DNA from: an uncultured Eubacteriales bacterium
GTDB lineage: Bacteria > Bacillota > Clostridia > Christensenellales > CAG-138
Assembly: GCA_902798825.1 (NCBI GenBank)
Contig: CADBYI010000001.1
Coordinates: 19,999-83,998 of the forward strand
Reading direction: 5' to 3'
DNA length: 64,000 nt
The notes beneath the pieces were generated by a model. That model did not search any database. It worked only from the letters and a program-made list of their open reading frames with translations, and was not told the origin of the DNA. A program made the translations under genes and the position numbers. Shown here piece after piece: positions 32,777 to 42,027 of this stretch (positions within the stretch are counted from its first letter, which is position 1; each line of letters begins with the position of its first letter).

Positions 32777-34327
32777 TTAACCGAAGCTCACGATGACCTG
32801 GTTGATGTCGGGATCGGTGAACCACTTCTCCCGAACGCTCCAGCTCAGCTTCCCGCCGTCAATGGCGTCGCCCAGGCGGACGGTGGCGTCCCTCGAGGCG
32901 GCCATCTGCTTCTTCAGGGCGGTCTGGATGTCGTTTTCAAGGGCGGTCAGCTCCTTGTCCTGGGCCTTGTTCTCCGATGTCCAGTTCTTCTTGTTGGACT
33001 TCTTCTCCCGCCAGGTGGCCTCCGCGTACAGGGGGGTCAGGGTGTCGGTGGCCTCGTCGAAGCCGGTCTTCAGGGCCGTGTAGGCTCTGTAGCAGTCCCC
33101 GTAGAGGGCGATCTGCCCGTCGGTGAAGGTCACGCCCTGGTTCTTCTTTTCCTCCATCACCTTCAAGACCTTCTCCGCCTGGCGCATATACTTCATGGCG
33201 GAGAAGCCCACGGTGTGGAGCCATCGCTCGTATTGGCGGGTGTCGATGCCCCGGGGGCCCACCTCCCGGCCGTAGACCTCGCGGATGAGGTCGATCCGGT
33301 TCTGCTGGTCCACGTATACGTACCGCCACTCGTATTCGATGGTGCCGATCTCGCCGAACATGGACCGGGTCCGGATGCTGTCGGCGGGGAGCTTTCGGGC
33401 GTAGTTCACCAGGGCCGTGGTCTGGGCCAGGGTGGTGTTGGTATAGATGCCGCTGTTCGCCGCCGAGATCAGGGCGGGGATCTGGCTTAGGGACCCCTCG
33501 GCCTTCAGCTTGTTGAAGATGGCCACCATCATCCGCCGCTGCCGGGCGGTGCGGGAGCTGTCCAGCCCGTCCGCCTGCCGCCGGATGCGCAGATACCCGA
33601 GGACCGCGTCCCCGTCCAGATGCTGCATGCCCTTGCGATAGGTGCGGCCGCTCATGGAGGTGAAGGTCTGGTCCACGTCGTAGTCGATGCCGCCGATGGC
33701 GTTCACGATGTCGATGACGGCCTGGAAGTCCACGCCGTAGTAATAGGGGATGGTGATGCCGCCCAGCCATTCCTCCGCGGCCCGACAGGTCAGCAAAAAG
33801 CCCTCCGCCAGCTCGTCCGATTGGCCGGTGGGCTTGCTCCAGCCCCCCAGCCCCACGTTGAACACGCCATTGAGCTTGTAGATGCCGTAGTGGCCCGGGG
33901 CGGTGGTCATGATGTCCCGGGGCAGGGTGATGAGATCCACCGTGTCGGCGTCGAAGTTGATGGCGATGACCATCATCACGTCCGTATGGGGCATGGAGCC
34001 GCTGGTGGTGGACCCGTTTTCATAGGCGTCGATGCCCATGAGCATCACGTTCAATATGTTGCCGTCGCCGGCGGCGGGCCTGCCGTCGGGGACCGGGGCC
34101 CCGGTGGGCAGGTCCTCCACGGGGAAGATGGGCTCCACCAGGACGGGCGTCTCGGTGGGCGCAGGGGTGGCGGAAACGAACAGGGCCTCGGGCCGGGTCA
34201 GTATGCGCAGGACGTAGCGGGCGCCCAGGCCCAGGCCCAGGATGACCACGATAAAGAGTGTCCAAAGGACGATCCGGCGGATAGGTCCGCTGGAGGAACG
34301 GATGGTATGCTGTTTTTTCGTTTTCAT
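32777..34327 (-). CDS. LCP family protein (LytR-CpsA-Psr) with helical C-terminal domain
   Basis: A 516-residue membrane-anchored enzyme: helix at about 18-40, linker, LCP domain (about 90-310), then a helical extension of some 190 residues. LCP features include LMGIDA, SMPHTDVMMVI, ITLPRDI, NAIGGIDYDVD and the arginine pair in LRIRRQADGLDSSRTARQRR. LCP enzymes transfer lipid-linked glycans to peptidoglycan outside the cell. It is a paralog of the tandem genes at 54317 and 56064 and ends with the shared pattern W..D..INQV.V.F. It lies 52 bases after the transglutaminase gene, probably cotranscribed. A weak AAGGAT site precedes ATG 34327. Confidence 0.92.
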   Translation of the reverse strand: MKTKKQHTIRSSSGPIRRIVLWTLFIVVILGLGLGARYVLRILTRPEALFVSATPAPTETPVLVEPIFPVEDLPTGAPVPDGRPAAGDGNILNVMLMGIDAYENGSTTSGSMPHTDVMMVIAINFDADTVDLITLPRDIMTTAPGHYGIYKLNGVFNVGLGGWSKPTGQSDELAEGFLLTCRAAEEWLGGITIPYYYGVDFQAVIDIVNAIGGIDYDVDQTFTSMSGRTYRKGMQHLDGDAVLGYLRIRRQADGLDSSRTARQRRMMVAIFNKLKAEGSLSQIPALISAANSGIYTNTTLAQTTALVNYARKLPADSIRTRSMFGEIGTIEYEWRYVYVDQQNRIDLIREVYGREVGPRGIDTRQYERWLHTVGFSAMKYMRQAEKVLKVMEEKKNQGVTFTDGQIALYGDCYRAYTALKTGFDEATDTLTPLYAEATWREKKSNKKNWTSENKAQDKELTALENDIQTALKKQMAASRDATVRLGDAIDGGKLSWSVREKWFTDPDINQVIVSFG

Positions 34328-34379
34328 GATCCTTACTTATTTGCCCCAAAGGGGGCGGTCGTATACGCTTTGGTTGCCG

Positions 34380-36443
34380 TCAGGGCAAAAGCCCGTCCCG
34401 CTCCATCTGGACCACGGCGTCGTAGTCGAAGGGCTCCGTGGCGATGGCGGGGTAATTCTCCTCGTAGAAGCGCCAGAAATAGGGCTTCACCAGGCATTGC
34501 TTGGTGGTCCACATGAAGCATCTGTGCTTGTGGACCCGGGTCACCAGGGGATCGAAGTGATACCAGCCGGTGCCGATGTTCACGATCAGCCAATAGTGGC
34601 GGGTGGAGCCGCCCCGGCGGGTCAGGCTCATGTAGGGGATCTTCAGCTCGTCCAGCAGCGCCCGGGTCAGGCAGTACACGGTGAAGCAATCGCCCCGGCC
34701 CTCCCGGTTGCCGCGGACGGCTTCCCGCCGCCAGTCGGTCTTGTTGGAGGCCCCCGTATAGTGGATGCGGCCCCGGACGTAGTCGAAGACGGCCTTCAGC
34801 TTTTCGGCGTTGACCATGTCGTCGGATATGATGTCCTTCAAAACGGCCTTGGCCATGGTGTGGACCTCCTCGTCGGTGACGGCAGGTTCCACCAGGGTAT
34901 AGGTGCAGCTCTTGGAGGCGGAGTTGCCGCTCTTGTCCGTGGCGATGTAGGTGACGGTATACTTGCCCTTCTGGGACAGGATCACCTGGCTGTCCACGGC
35001 CATCTCCACCCGGCCGTCCACGTCGTCCTCGGCGTAGGCCTCGTTGAAGTAGGCGATGGGCTCGCCCACATAGCCGCCCACGTTCACCACCCCATAGAGG
35101 ACCGGAGGCGTGGTGTCCACGGCCAAAGTCAGGGGGAAGGCGGCCACGGTCTCGTTGCCGGCCCCGTCCACCGCCCGGACGGAGAAGGTCTGGGCCTGGT
35201 CGCTGTCGGTATCCGGAGCCTCCACGAAGGAAAGGGTGGCGCCGGTCACGTCCTCCGCCGCTACCAACTCCTCGGGCGTCAGATCGTGGCGGGTGTAGAA
35301 GGGGCCCTCCCGGAGGGTCAGCATGGGACCGGTGGTGTCCACCAGGGTCACCATGGCGATCTCGGTGCCTCCGTCCACCTGGACCCGGATGGGATAGGTG
35401 CCGGGCACATTGGCCGTGAAGGGTTCGGGCTGGGCGCCGGGGCGACCCAAATCGGCCCCGGTGAGCTGGCCCTTCTTTGCCTCCACGGTGAGCTCGCCGA
35501 AAGAGGAAAAGAGGACCTGGGCGGCCACGTCGGCGCTGTTGCCGCCGGCGTCCGTGATCCGGACGGAGATATCCTGGATCTCCCGGCTGTCGGGGTCGGG
35601 GGCCAGGGCAAAATCATAGGAAAGGGTCGTTTCGTCGTCGGCGGCCGTCAAAAAGGCCGCCGGGGCTGCCGCCTCGCCGGGGGCCAGGATCAGAAACTGG
35701 CCTTCGCCGGTGGGGGCCACCGTGTCGCGAACCTCTAAAATGGTGGGGAAGACGCGGCCGTTGTCGGGGCACTTCACCTCAAGGGCGTATTCCCCCGGGA
35801 CCACCATCATCTCCTCCGTGACGGTCGTGAGCAGCTCCCCATGGAAGCCATCGGTCAAAAAGGGCTGTACGTCGGGGATGGGGCTGCCTGCCTCCAGGAC
35901 CACCCGGTCCACCGTGGCGCGGATCCGGGCGGCCGCCGTCACTTCGCTTTGGTTGCCGCTGGGGTCCTCCAGGCGGATGACGATGGGCTGTTCACCGGCG
36001 GCGGAAAAGTCGTATTCCCCCGCAAAGCTCACGCCCACCCGATCGGCGTCCCGCAGATTGGTGATGAATTCGTCCGGTGTGGGCACGTGGCCCGAGGGGA
36101 ACTCTGCCGTCACAGGATCGGCGGCTGGCGCCGTGGTATCCGCCACGATCAGCAGACAGGGCACCACCCGATAGCCGGCAATCACCTTCACCAGATGCCG
36201 GCCCAGGGCCGCGTCCCCTTCGTCCGCCACGACGAAAGCGTTCTCACCCTTACAGAAAGCGCTGGCCGGAGGCACGCCCTGACCGTACTCCCCGTGGACC
36301 ACGGGGGTGAAGCCGTGGTACACCCACAGCAAAAGGACCCCCAGGGCCAACAAAAAGCCCAGCAGGCCCAACAGCACCGACCGTCCCCGGTTTTCGGGGG
36401 CGGCGGTTTGCGTCTCGTTCGGTTGTTGTTCGACAGCTTTCAT
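34380..36443 (-). CDS. Membrane-anchored transglutaminase-like protein with Ig-like repeats
   Basis: A 687-residue protein: basic N-terminus, a helix at about 24-44, several extracellular Ig-like modules recognisable by DTT.P/DTTPPVL joints and GN.S endings (about 60-510), and a C-terminal transglutaminase-like domain. Its triad is Cys in GRGDCFTVYC, His in STRHYWLIVNI and Asp in WYHFDPL. It probably acts on wall-associated proteins or peptides as a protease or crosslinker. It has no Shine-Dalgarno sequence; a TGC-TATGAT box lies only seven bases before ATG, suggesting a leaderless message. It precedes the LCP gene in the same direction. Confidence 0.85.
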   Translation of the reverse strand: MKAVEQQPNETQTAAPENRGRSVLLGLLGFLLALGVLLLWVYHGFTPVVHGEYGQGVPPASAFCKGENAFVVADEGDAALGRHLVKVIAGYRVVPCLLIVADTTAPAADPVTAEFPSGHVPTPDEFITNLRDADRVGVSFAGEYDFSAAGEQPIVIRLEDPSGNQSEVTAAARIRATVDRVVLEAGSPIPDVQPFLTDGFHGELLTTVTEEMMVVPGEYALEVKCPDNGRVFPTILEVRDTVAPTGEGQFLILAPGEAAAPAAFLTAADDETTLSYDFALAPDPDSREIQDISVRITDAGGNSADVAAQVLFSSFGELTVEAKKGQLTGADLGRPGAQPEPFTANVPGTYPIRVQVDGGTEIAMVTLVDTTGPMLTLREGPFYTRHDLTPEELVAAEDVTGATLSFVEAPDTDSDQAQTFSVRAVDGAGNETVAAFPLTLAVDTTPPVLYGVVNVGGYVGEPIAYFNEAYAEDDVDGRVEMAVDSQVILSQKGKYTVTYIATDKSGNSASKSCTYTLVEPAVTDEEVHTMAKAVLKDIISDDMVNAEKLKAVFDYVRGRIHYTGASNKTDWRREAVRGNREGRGDCFTVYCLTRALLDELKIPYMSLTRRGGSTRHYWLIVNIGTGWYHFDPLVTRVHKHRCFMWTTKQCLVKPYFWRFYEENYPAIATEPFDYDAVVQMERDGLLP

Positions 36444-36450
36444 GGCCTAC

Positions 36451-36459
36451 ATCATAGCA
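36451..36459 (-). promoter_or_regulatory. Extended -10 giving a possible leaderless start
   Basis: TGC followed by TATGAT on the minus strand ends seven bases before the transglutaminase ATG. The -35 is weak. Initiation about seven bases past the -10 would place the ATG at or near the 5' end. Confidence 0.45.
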
Positions 36460-36520
36460 CGTTCCGGCCCGACCGGCCATCCTGCAGGGAATAGTTCACA
36501 AAAAAGCAACGGTTTTTCCG

Positions 36521-36556
36521 AAAATTGGCGGGCCGATCCTTATCGACCCGCCAAAA
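36521..36556 (-). terminator. Terminator of the frameshifted membrane gene
   Basis: A 13-bp stem (36542-36554 with 36525-36537, one G-T pair, 4-base loop) followed on the minus strand by TTTT, 27 bases after the stop. Confidence 0.85.
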
Positions 36557-36583
36557 GATGGCAAAGAAGGGAGGTCAGGCACC

Positions 36584-37170
36584 TTAGCTGAGGGCGTCGG
36601 GGGAGGCAAGACCGGCCCGGTGCAGGAGTAAAGCGCCTACAAACAGCAGTCCCTCCCCCAGAAGGTTGACGCTTTGGGCCACCCAGTGCATGGAGGCCTG
36701 GGCAAAATCCCGGCTGGACAGATACCCCATCATCAGGATCAGCACGAAGGACAGGATGAACAGGAGGATGCCGGCCTTCACCTTCATGCGCCGGGCGATG
36801 TATACGAGGCCCGCCGACATGCCCAGGTTCCCCAGCACCATGCCCATGACGAAGACCATGGTCAGGGAGCGGACGATCCGCCGCTTTCCATACATAAGGG
36901 CCAGCATCCCAACCCCCAGCAGCACGAAGCCCACGGACTGGGCGGGGAAGAAAGCCTTGTTGAACAGCTCCACCGGGGTGACGCCCAGGGCGTTTTGCAG
37001 CTTCCAGACCGCCTTGAAGAAACCCGCCAGCAGCACCGTCAATGCCCCAGGGGCAGCAGGATACCCGAGCAAAGGTCCAGCTTGTTTTTCAGATCCCGAT
37101 ACAGGATCGCCCAGGCCGCGCCGAACAGCAGCACCGGCAAAAAATCCATCAGCGCCATAGGTATGGTCAT
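36584..37170 (-). pseudogene. Integral membrane protein gene with apparent frameshift
   Basis: A strong site (GAGGAGG) and ATG 37170 start MTIPMALMDFLPVLLFGAAW, which runs to a TGA at 37039-37041. The next frame continues seamlessly as ALTVLLAGFFKAVWKLQNALG and then about 130 more residues with four to five helices to the stop at 36584. One extra G in the GGGG tract at 37045-37048 would restore a single protein of about 195 residues. The gene has its own promoter and terminator, so either a recent mutation, a sequencing error or programmed slippage is possible. The family is not recognised. Confidence 0.7.
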
Positions 37171-37301
37171 CTTCTTATCCTCCTCTTTCCCGATCACGCA
37201 TAGGGGCGTATTCACGGCCCGTAAAAGGGTCGCGCCGGTGATCGGCTTCCTGCGTACCGGCATGGCCACGGATTCCCCATGGCCTCCGGTCCCGTTGATA
37301 A

Positions 37302-37330
37302 AATATAGCCAATCCGTTCGAAATTGACAA
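37302..37330 (-). promoter_or_regulatory. Promoter of the frameshifted membrane gene
   Basis: TTGTCA, 17-base spacer, TATATT on the minus strand, about 130 bases upstream of ATG 37170. Confidence 0.65.
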
Positions 37331-37340
37331 GCGCGGACCT

Positions 37341-39842
37341 TCAGATGAATCGGCCCGTCACGCTTTCGGGGGCTTGCTTAATCTGCTCCGGCGTGCCCGC
37401 CGCCACGATCCGGCCCCCCTGTTCGCCGCCCCCTGGCCCCATGTCCAGGATATAGTCCGCGCTGCGGATCACGTCGAGATCGTGCTCGATCACCACCACC
37501 GTGGCCCCGTTGCCGAGGAGGGTGTCCAGCACGTTGAGCAGCGTCTGCACGTCCAGCGGGTGCAGGCCGATGGTGGGCTCGTCGAACACGAACAGGGAAT
37601 CGGATTGGAGCCGGCCCATCTCGCTGGCCAGCTTCAGCCGCTGGGCCTCGCCGCCGGACAGGCTGGGGGTCTGCTCGCCCAGGGTGAGATATCCCAGGCC
37701 CAAATCCCGGAGCGTGGTCAGCCGGGGCGCCACGTTCTTCATGTCCCGGCAGAAATCCAGCGCGGTGTCCACGTCCGCGGCCATGAGGGCCGGCAGGGAT
37801 TTCGTCTCCCCCTGACGGTTGGTGTAGGGCACCCCATAGGCCGCCCGGTCATAGCGGGAACCACGGCAGGCGGGACAGGGGATGTCCACATCCGGCAAAA
37901 ACTGCACGTCCAGACTGATGGCGCCGGTGCCGTCGCAGACGGGACAGCGCAGGTTCCCCGTGTTGTAGGAGAAGTCCCCGGCCTTGTACCCCTGGCGCTT
38001 GGCCTCCGAGGTCCGGGCGTAGAGCTTGCGCAGCTCGTCGTGGACGCCCGCATAGGTGGCCACGGTGGAGCGGACGTTGATGCCGATGGGCGTGGCGTCG
38101 ATGAGCTTCACGTGCTCGATGCCGGGGGCGGAAAGGGCCCGCACGTGGGGCGGCAGGGGCCGTCCCTCCGTCAGGGCGGCGAGGCCCGGCACCAGGCTCT
38201 CCAGGACCAGGGTGGTCTTGCCGGAGCCGGAGACCCCGGTGATCACCGTGAGCCGTCCCTTGGGGATGTCCGCCTCCAGGGGCTTCACCGTGTGCAGAGG
38301 GCCCGTGGACAGATGGATGGTCCCCTTTGAAAACAAATCTTCCTCCGGTACCCGCCGGGCCCGCCTGGCCGCCGCCCCACCCGACAGGAATGGGCCGATG
38401 CGGGAGGCTTCGTTGGCTGCCAGCTGGGCCACGGTGCCCTGGGCCAGCACCCGGCCTCCATTGGCACCGGCGCCGGGCCCCATCTCGATGATGTGGTCCG
38501 CCTCCTTCAGGATTTGGGTGTCGTGATCCACCAGGATGACGGAGTTCCCGTCGGCCACCAGATCCCGCATGACCCCGGTCAGGCCCAAAATGTTGGCGGG
38601 ATGGAGGCCGATGGAGGGCTCGTCCAGCACGTAGAGCACCCCCGTGGTCCGGTTCCGGACCGCCCGGGCCAGCTGCATCCGCTGCCGCTCCCCGGTGGAA
38701 AGGGTGGCGGAGGCCCGATCCAACGACAGATATCCCAGACCCAGGTCCATGAGCCGCCGGGCGGCGGACAAAAAGGCGTCGGCTATGCTTCGGGCCATGG
38801 GCTCCATAGGCGCGGGCAGGGAAGCGGGTACCCCCTTCACCCACTCGATCAGATCGGACAGGGGCAGGGTGCACACCTGGGCCAGGGACCGGCCCCGGAG
38901 CCGAGGGGCCCGGGCGGCCTCACAAAGGCGGGTGCCGCCGCAATCGGGGCACACCTCCTCCTTCAAAAACTTTTCCACCCGCTTCATGCCCGTCTCGTCC
39001 TTCACCTTGGCGAGGGCGTTCAGCACGGTGGCGGTGGCGCTGTAATAGGTAAAATCCAGCTCGGCGGCGTCCACGCTGTCCCGGTTCTTGGGCACGTAAA
39101 AGATGTGGCGCTTCTCCATGGGGCCGTCGTAGACGATTTCCTTCTCCTCCGGCGTCAAATCCCGGAAGGGCACGTCGGTTCGGACGCCCATCTCGCGGCA
39201 CACGTCCACCATCAAGGACCACATGAGGCTGTTCCATGGGGCGCAGGCCCCCTGCTCCAAGGTCAGACTCTCGTCGGGGATCAGGGTGCTCCTGTCCACG
39301 GTGCGCACCGTGCCGGTGCCGCCGCAGCGCTTACAGGCCCCCTGGGAATTGAAGGCCAGCTCCTCGGCGCCGGGGGCGTAGAAGACTTCGCCGCAATCCG
39401 GGCAGGTCAGGGGCTGTCCCGCGGCCACGGCCAGCGTGGGGGGCAGATAGTGACCGTTGGGGCAGCGGTGGCTCGAAAGCCGGGAGAACATGAGCCGGAG
39501 GCTGTTCAGCAGCTCCGTCCCCGTGCCGAAGGTGGACCGGATGCCCGGCACCCCGGGCCGCTGATGAAGGGCCAGCGCGGCGGGCACGTACAGGACCTCA
39601 TCCACCTCCGCCCGGGTGGCCTGGGTCATGCGGCGGCGGGTATAGGTGGACAGGGATTCCAGATACCGGCGGGACCCCTCCGCATAGAGGACCCCCAGGG
39701 CCAGGGAGGATTTTCCCGAGCCGGACACCCCGGCGATGCCCACGATCCTATTCAGAGGGATGTCCACGTCGATGTTCTTCAGATTGTGCACCCGCGCCCC
39801 GCGGATGAGGATCTTTTGGGGCCCCTCGCTGCTATGCTCCAT
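37341..39842 (-). CDS. UvrA-like ABC ATPase (excinuclease subunit A paralog)
   Basis: An 833-residue tandem ABC protein of the UvrA class, shorter than canonical UvrA (about 940). Two Walker A motifs ([12 protein letters not shown] and [12 protein letters not shown]), two signatures ([16 protein letters not shown]) and zinc-finger cysteines ([27 protein letters not shown]) are intact. The UvrB-binding insert seems absent after the first Walker A, as in UvrA2/DrrC-like proteins tied to drug or DNA-intercalator resistance. It could scan DNA without recruiting UvrB. AAGGAG precedes ATG 39842; promoter just upstream. Confidence 0.9.
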   Translation of the reverse strand: MEHSSEGPQKILIRGARVHNLKNIDVDIPLNRIVGIAGVSGSGKSSLALGVLYAEGSRRYLESLSTYTRRRMTQATRAEVDEVLYVPAALALHQRPGVPGIRSTFGTGTELLNSLRLMFSRLSSHRCPNGHYLPPTLAVAAGQPLTCPDCGEVFYAPGAEELAFNSQGACKRCGGTGTVRTVDRSTLIPDESLTLEQGACAPWNSLMWSLMVDVCREMGVRTDVPFRDLTPEEKEIVYDGPMEKRHIFYVPKNRDSVDAAELDFTYYSATATVLNALAKVKDETGMKRVEKFLKEEVCPDCGGTRLCEAARAPRLRGRSLAQVCTLPLSDLIEWVKGVPASLPAPMEPMARSIADAFLSAARRLMDLGLGYLSLDRASATLSTGERQRMQLARAVRNRTTGVLYVLDEPSIGLHPANILGLTGVMRDLVADGNSVILVDHDTQILKEADHIIEMGPGAGANGGRVLAQGTVAQLAANEASRIGPFLSGGAAARRARRVPEEDLFSKGTIHLSTGPLHTVKPLEADIPKGRLTVITGVSGSGKTTLVLESLVPGLAALTEGRPLPPHVRALSAPGIEHVKLIDATPIGINVRSTVATYAGVHDELRKLYARTSEAKRQGYKAGDFSYNTGNLRCPVCDGTGAISLDVQFLPDVDIPCPACRGSRYDRAAYGVPYTNRQGETKSLPALMAADVDTALDFCRDMKNVAPRLTTLRDLGLGYLTLGEQTPSLSGGEAQRLKLASEMGRLQSDSLFVFDEPTIGLHPLDVQTLLNVLDTLLGNGATVVVIEHDLDVIRSADYILDMGPGGGEQGGRIVAAGTPEQIKQAPESVTGRFI

Positions 39843-39877
39843 GGGTTTTCGCTCCTTATTAAATGTTTGACGATCCC

Positions 39878-39906
39878 ATTATATCGCTGTCGTCGGCCCT
39901 GTTCCA
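39878..39906 (-). promoter_or_regulatory. Promoter of the UvrA-like gene
   Basis: A perfect TATAAT (39878-39883 reversed) with TGGAAC 17 bases upstream. It overlaps the terminator region of the biotin operon end. Confidence 0.6.
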
Positions 39907-39910
39907 TACC

Positions 39911-39941
39911 CAAAATGAAAACACCGGGCCATACAGCCCGG
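39911..39941 (-). terminator. Terminator of the biotin operon
   Basis: CCGGGC/GCCCGG with a 6-base loop followed on the minus strand by TGTTTTCATTTT, 18 bases after the bioY stop. Confidence 0.65.
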
Positions 39942-39959
39942 CGCCTTCGTACGCTCGTT

Positions 39960-40511
39960 TTACAGATGCAGCACCTTGCTAAGCTTTTGGGAAAGGAGGA
40001 CGGCCAGGGCCATCTTCACCAAGTCCGGCACGATGAAGGGGATCACGCACCAGGCCAGGGCCGTGGCCAGGGTCACCGCGCCGCTTTGCCGGGCGTAAAC
40101 GAACATGAACCAGGCGGTGCCGAAGGCGTAGCAGAGGACCAGGCCCAGGGCCATGGAGCCGATCTCGACGATCCGCCTGCCCTTTCCCAGGCGCTCCCCC
40201 AGCCAGTAGACCAGCCCCATGAGGATGAATCCCAGCAGATATCCGCCGGTGATCCCGAACAGGATACCGACCCCGCCGCTGAAGCCCGCGAACACCGGGA
40301 GGCCCAAAGCGCCCAGCAGCAGGTAAACCAGGATGGACGCGGTGCCCCGTTTGCCGCCGATGAGCCCCAAGGTGCAGAAAATGGCGAAGGTCTGCAGCGT
40401 AAAGGGGATGGCCGAGGGGATGTTGATCCAGGAGCACACCGCCATCAGCACGGCGCACAGCGCCACATACACCAGATCCTTCGTCTGAAAGCCCTTACGC
40501 TTCGTTTCCAT
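39960..40511 (-). CDS. bioY: Biotin transporter BioY
   Basis: A 183-residue S-component of an ECF importer with six helices. Family features are LMAVCSWINIPSAIPFTLQTFAIF, LLGALGLPVFAGFSGG, GPTG-like GITGGYLLGF and the ending FIVPDLVKMALAVLLS. It binds biotin on the outer face. It overlaps the DUF1284 gene by 17 bases and is third in an operon with birA, so its supply can be tuned by biotin status. Confidence 0.94.
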   Translation of the reverse strand: METKRKGFQTKDLVYVALCAVLMAVCSWINIPSAIPFTLQTFAIFCTLGLIGGKRGTASILVYLLLGALGLPVFAGFSGGVGILFGITGGYLLGFILMGLVYWLGERLGKGRRIVEIGSMALGLVLCYAFGTAWFMFVYARQSGAVTLATALAWCVIPFIVPDLVKMALAVLLSQKLSKVLHL

Positions 40512-40896
40512 CTATCCATCCCTTCCGGGTGTCCCGGCACAATTCGATCCATTGGCAGGACCCGCAAATCTCGTTGAACTGTTCTGTTTGAAATATCTTG
40601 TTTTCAGCGGAGACAGCCAAGGCGCGCCAGCTGTCCACTTGTCCATAGGCAAAGCCGCAGGCCTCGAGGACGCCCCGGTCCATGTGCGTCACCTTTTCCT
40701 GGGAGGCGCATCTGCCGTCCACCAGGTGGGGGCAGGCGGCGCAGACGTCGTCCCGGCCCTGGGTGAGTTGGACCGGTTCCTGGGGATCGGCCGTCAGCCG
40801 GCGAACAAGCTCGTTCATGTGGGCCGTGAAGGGCCCGTCGTAGCCCCTGCCGGTATACTTCTGCAGACACAGCAGGTGGTGGGGCCGCAGCTTCAT
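40495..40896 (-). CDS. DUF1284 domain protein
   Basis: A 133-residue cytoplasmic protein starting MKLRPHHLLCLQKYTGRGYD, the DUF1284 hallmark. Cysteines at CAACPHLVDGRC and ICGSCQWIELC are arranged like an iron-sulfur or metal site. The family's function is unknown. It overlaps birA by four bases (ATGA) and bioY by 17, so it is embedded in the biotin operon, although the link to biotin is only by context. Confidence 0.88.
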   Translation of the reverse strand: MKLRPHHLLCLQKYTGRGYDGPFTAHMNELVRRLTADPQEPVQLTQGRDDVCAACPHLVDGRCASQEKVTHMDRGVLEACGFAYGQVDSWRALAVSAENKIFQTEQFNEICGSCQWIELCRDTRKGWIDGNEA

Positions 40897-41906
40897 GACA
40901 GGGGCCTCACGCTCACCTCGCCCGAGGACAGGGCCTCGGTGGAGCCGTCCTCGTATCGGACCAGCAGCCGGCATTCCTCGTCGATGTCCAGGGCCGTGGC
41001 CGGTCGGGTGGTTCCGTTTCGGATCACGTGAATGGGTTGGCCGATCAAAAAGCTCCGGCGCTTGTATTCCGCGGCAAAGCCGCCGCCGTCCAGATCGGAG
41101 CAAATATCATGAAACTGCTTCAAAAACGCCGCCGCGATCCGGCTTCGAAGGTCCCGCTGACGGCAGGCGGCGATGGGTCCGGCGATGGCCTTGAGCTCCT
41201 GGGGAAAGCCCCCTTCCGGCTCGTATACGTTGAACCCGATGCCCATGATCGCCCAGTCCAGGCCCCCGCTCTCCAGGTCGATGGACGCCTCCGTCAGGAT
41301 GCCGCAGGTCTTTTTGCCGTCGATCAGGATGTCATTGACCCACTTGATCCTGGGCTGCCGGTCCGGCTGATCCTCGGCGGGGCAGCAAGCTTCGATGGCG
41401 CGGCAGGCCGCCACCGCCGCTGCCGTCGTGATCCGAACGGCCTGCTGGGCGGACAGCCGGGGCGTCAAAAACACGCTCAAATACACGCCCGTGCCGGCGG
41501 GGGAGACGAAGGTCCGGCCCATGCGGCCCCGGCCCGCCTGCTGGCTGGAGGCCACCACCGCCCGCCAGGGGGCGTCCCCGTCGCCTTTCGCCAGGCGCAG
41601 CTGGGGGGCCAGGCGCTTGAGATAGGTGTTGGTGGAGTCCACCTCAGGCAGCACCTCCACATCGTACAACGGCGCCGCGTCCCCCAGATAGCGAAGGATG
41701 GCGTTTTTGCTGACGGCGTCGCTGTCGTCGCGCAGGCGGTAGCCCTTCTTGCCGGTCTCGATCCGGTAGCCCTCCGCTTCCATCTGACGGATGCATTTCC
41801 ACACCGCCGCCCGGGTGACGCCCAGGGTGTCTGCGATGGAGCTGCCGGACACGAATGCCCGGCCGGTGTTCTCCAACAGCTCCGAAACCTGCTGTTTGGC
41901 GTTCAT
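40893..41906 (-). CDS. birA: Bifunctional biotin ligase / biotin operon repressor BirA
   Basis: A 337-residue protein with a winged-helix domain (about 1-65; SIADTLGVTRAAVWKCIRQMEAEGYRIET) and a biotin-protein ligase domain: SSQQAGRGRMGRTF (biotinyl-AMP loop), KWVNDILIDGKKTCGILTEA, and a C-terminal SH3-like part. It activates biotin with ATP and transfers it to carboxylases, and as holo-dimer represses biotin genes. An inverted repeat of BirA-site geometry lies over its own promoter. SD GGAGAGGAGG. Confidence 0.95.
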   Translation of the reverse strand: MNAKQQVSELLENTGRAFVSGSSIADTLGVTRAAVWKCIRQMEAEGYRIETGKKGYRLRDDSDAVSKNAILRYLGDAAPLYDVEVLPEVDSTNTYLKRLAPQLRLAKGDGDAPWRAVVASSQQAGRGRMGRTFVSPAGTGVYLSVFLTPRLSAQQAVRITTAAAVAACRAIEACCPAEDQPDRQPRIKWVNDILIDGKKTCGILTEASIDLESGGLDWAIMGIGFNVYEPEGGFPQELKAIAGPIAACRQRDLRSRIAAAFLKQFHDICSDLDGGGFAAEYKRRSFLIGQPIHVIRNGTTRPATALDIDEECRLLVRYEDGSTEALSSGEVSVRPLS

Positions 41907-41948
41907 GGGCTGCGCCTCCTCTCCAGTTGATCGCTCGTTACGGCCCTT

Positions 41949-42003
41949 AGCATAGCACAGGAAAAGAAAAACGTCAACTTTTTACTGAATAAAAAGTTGA
42001 CGT
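41949..42003 (-). promoter_or_regulatory. birA operon promoter with overlapping BirA-like operator / upstream terminator
   Basis: On the minus strand TTGACG (-35, 41972-41977), 17 bases, TATGCT (-10, 41949-41954). A near-perfect palindrome covers 41971-42003 with half sites GTCAAC and GTTGAC separated by 17 bases, the spacing seen in BirA operators. The right half forms the -35. The same palindrome followed by TTTTTCTTTT also looks like a terminator for the Mrp gene ending 25 bases upstream. Confidence 0.72.
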
Positions 42004-42027
42004 ATCGTTGCGGATGGATATATGGGC

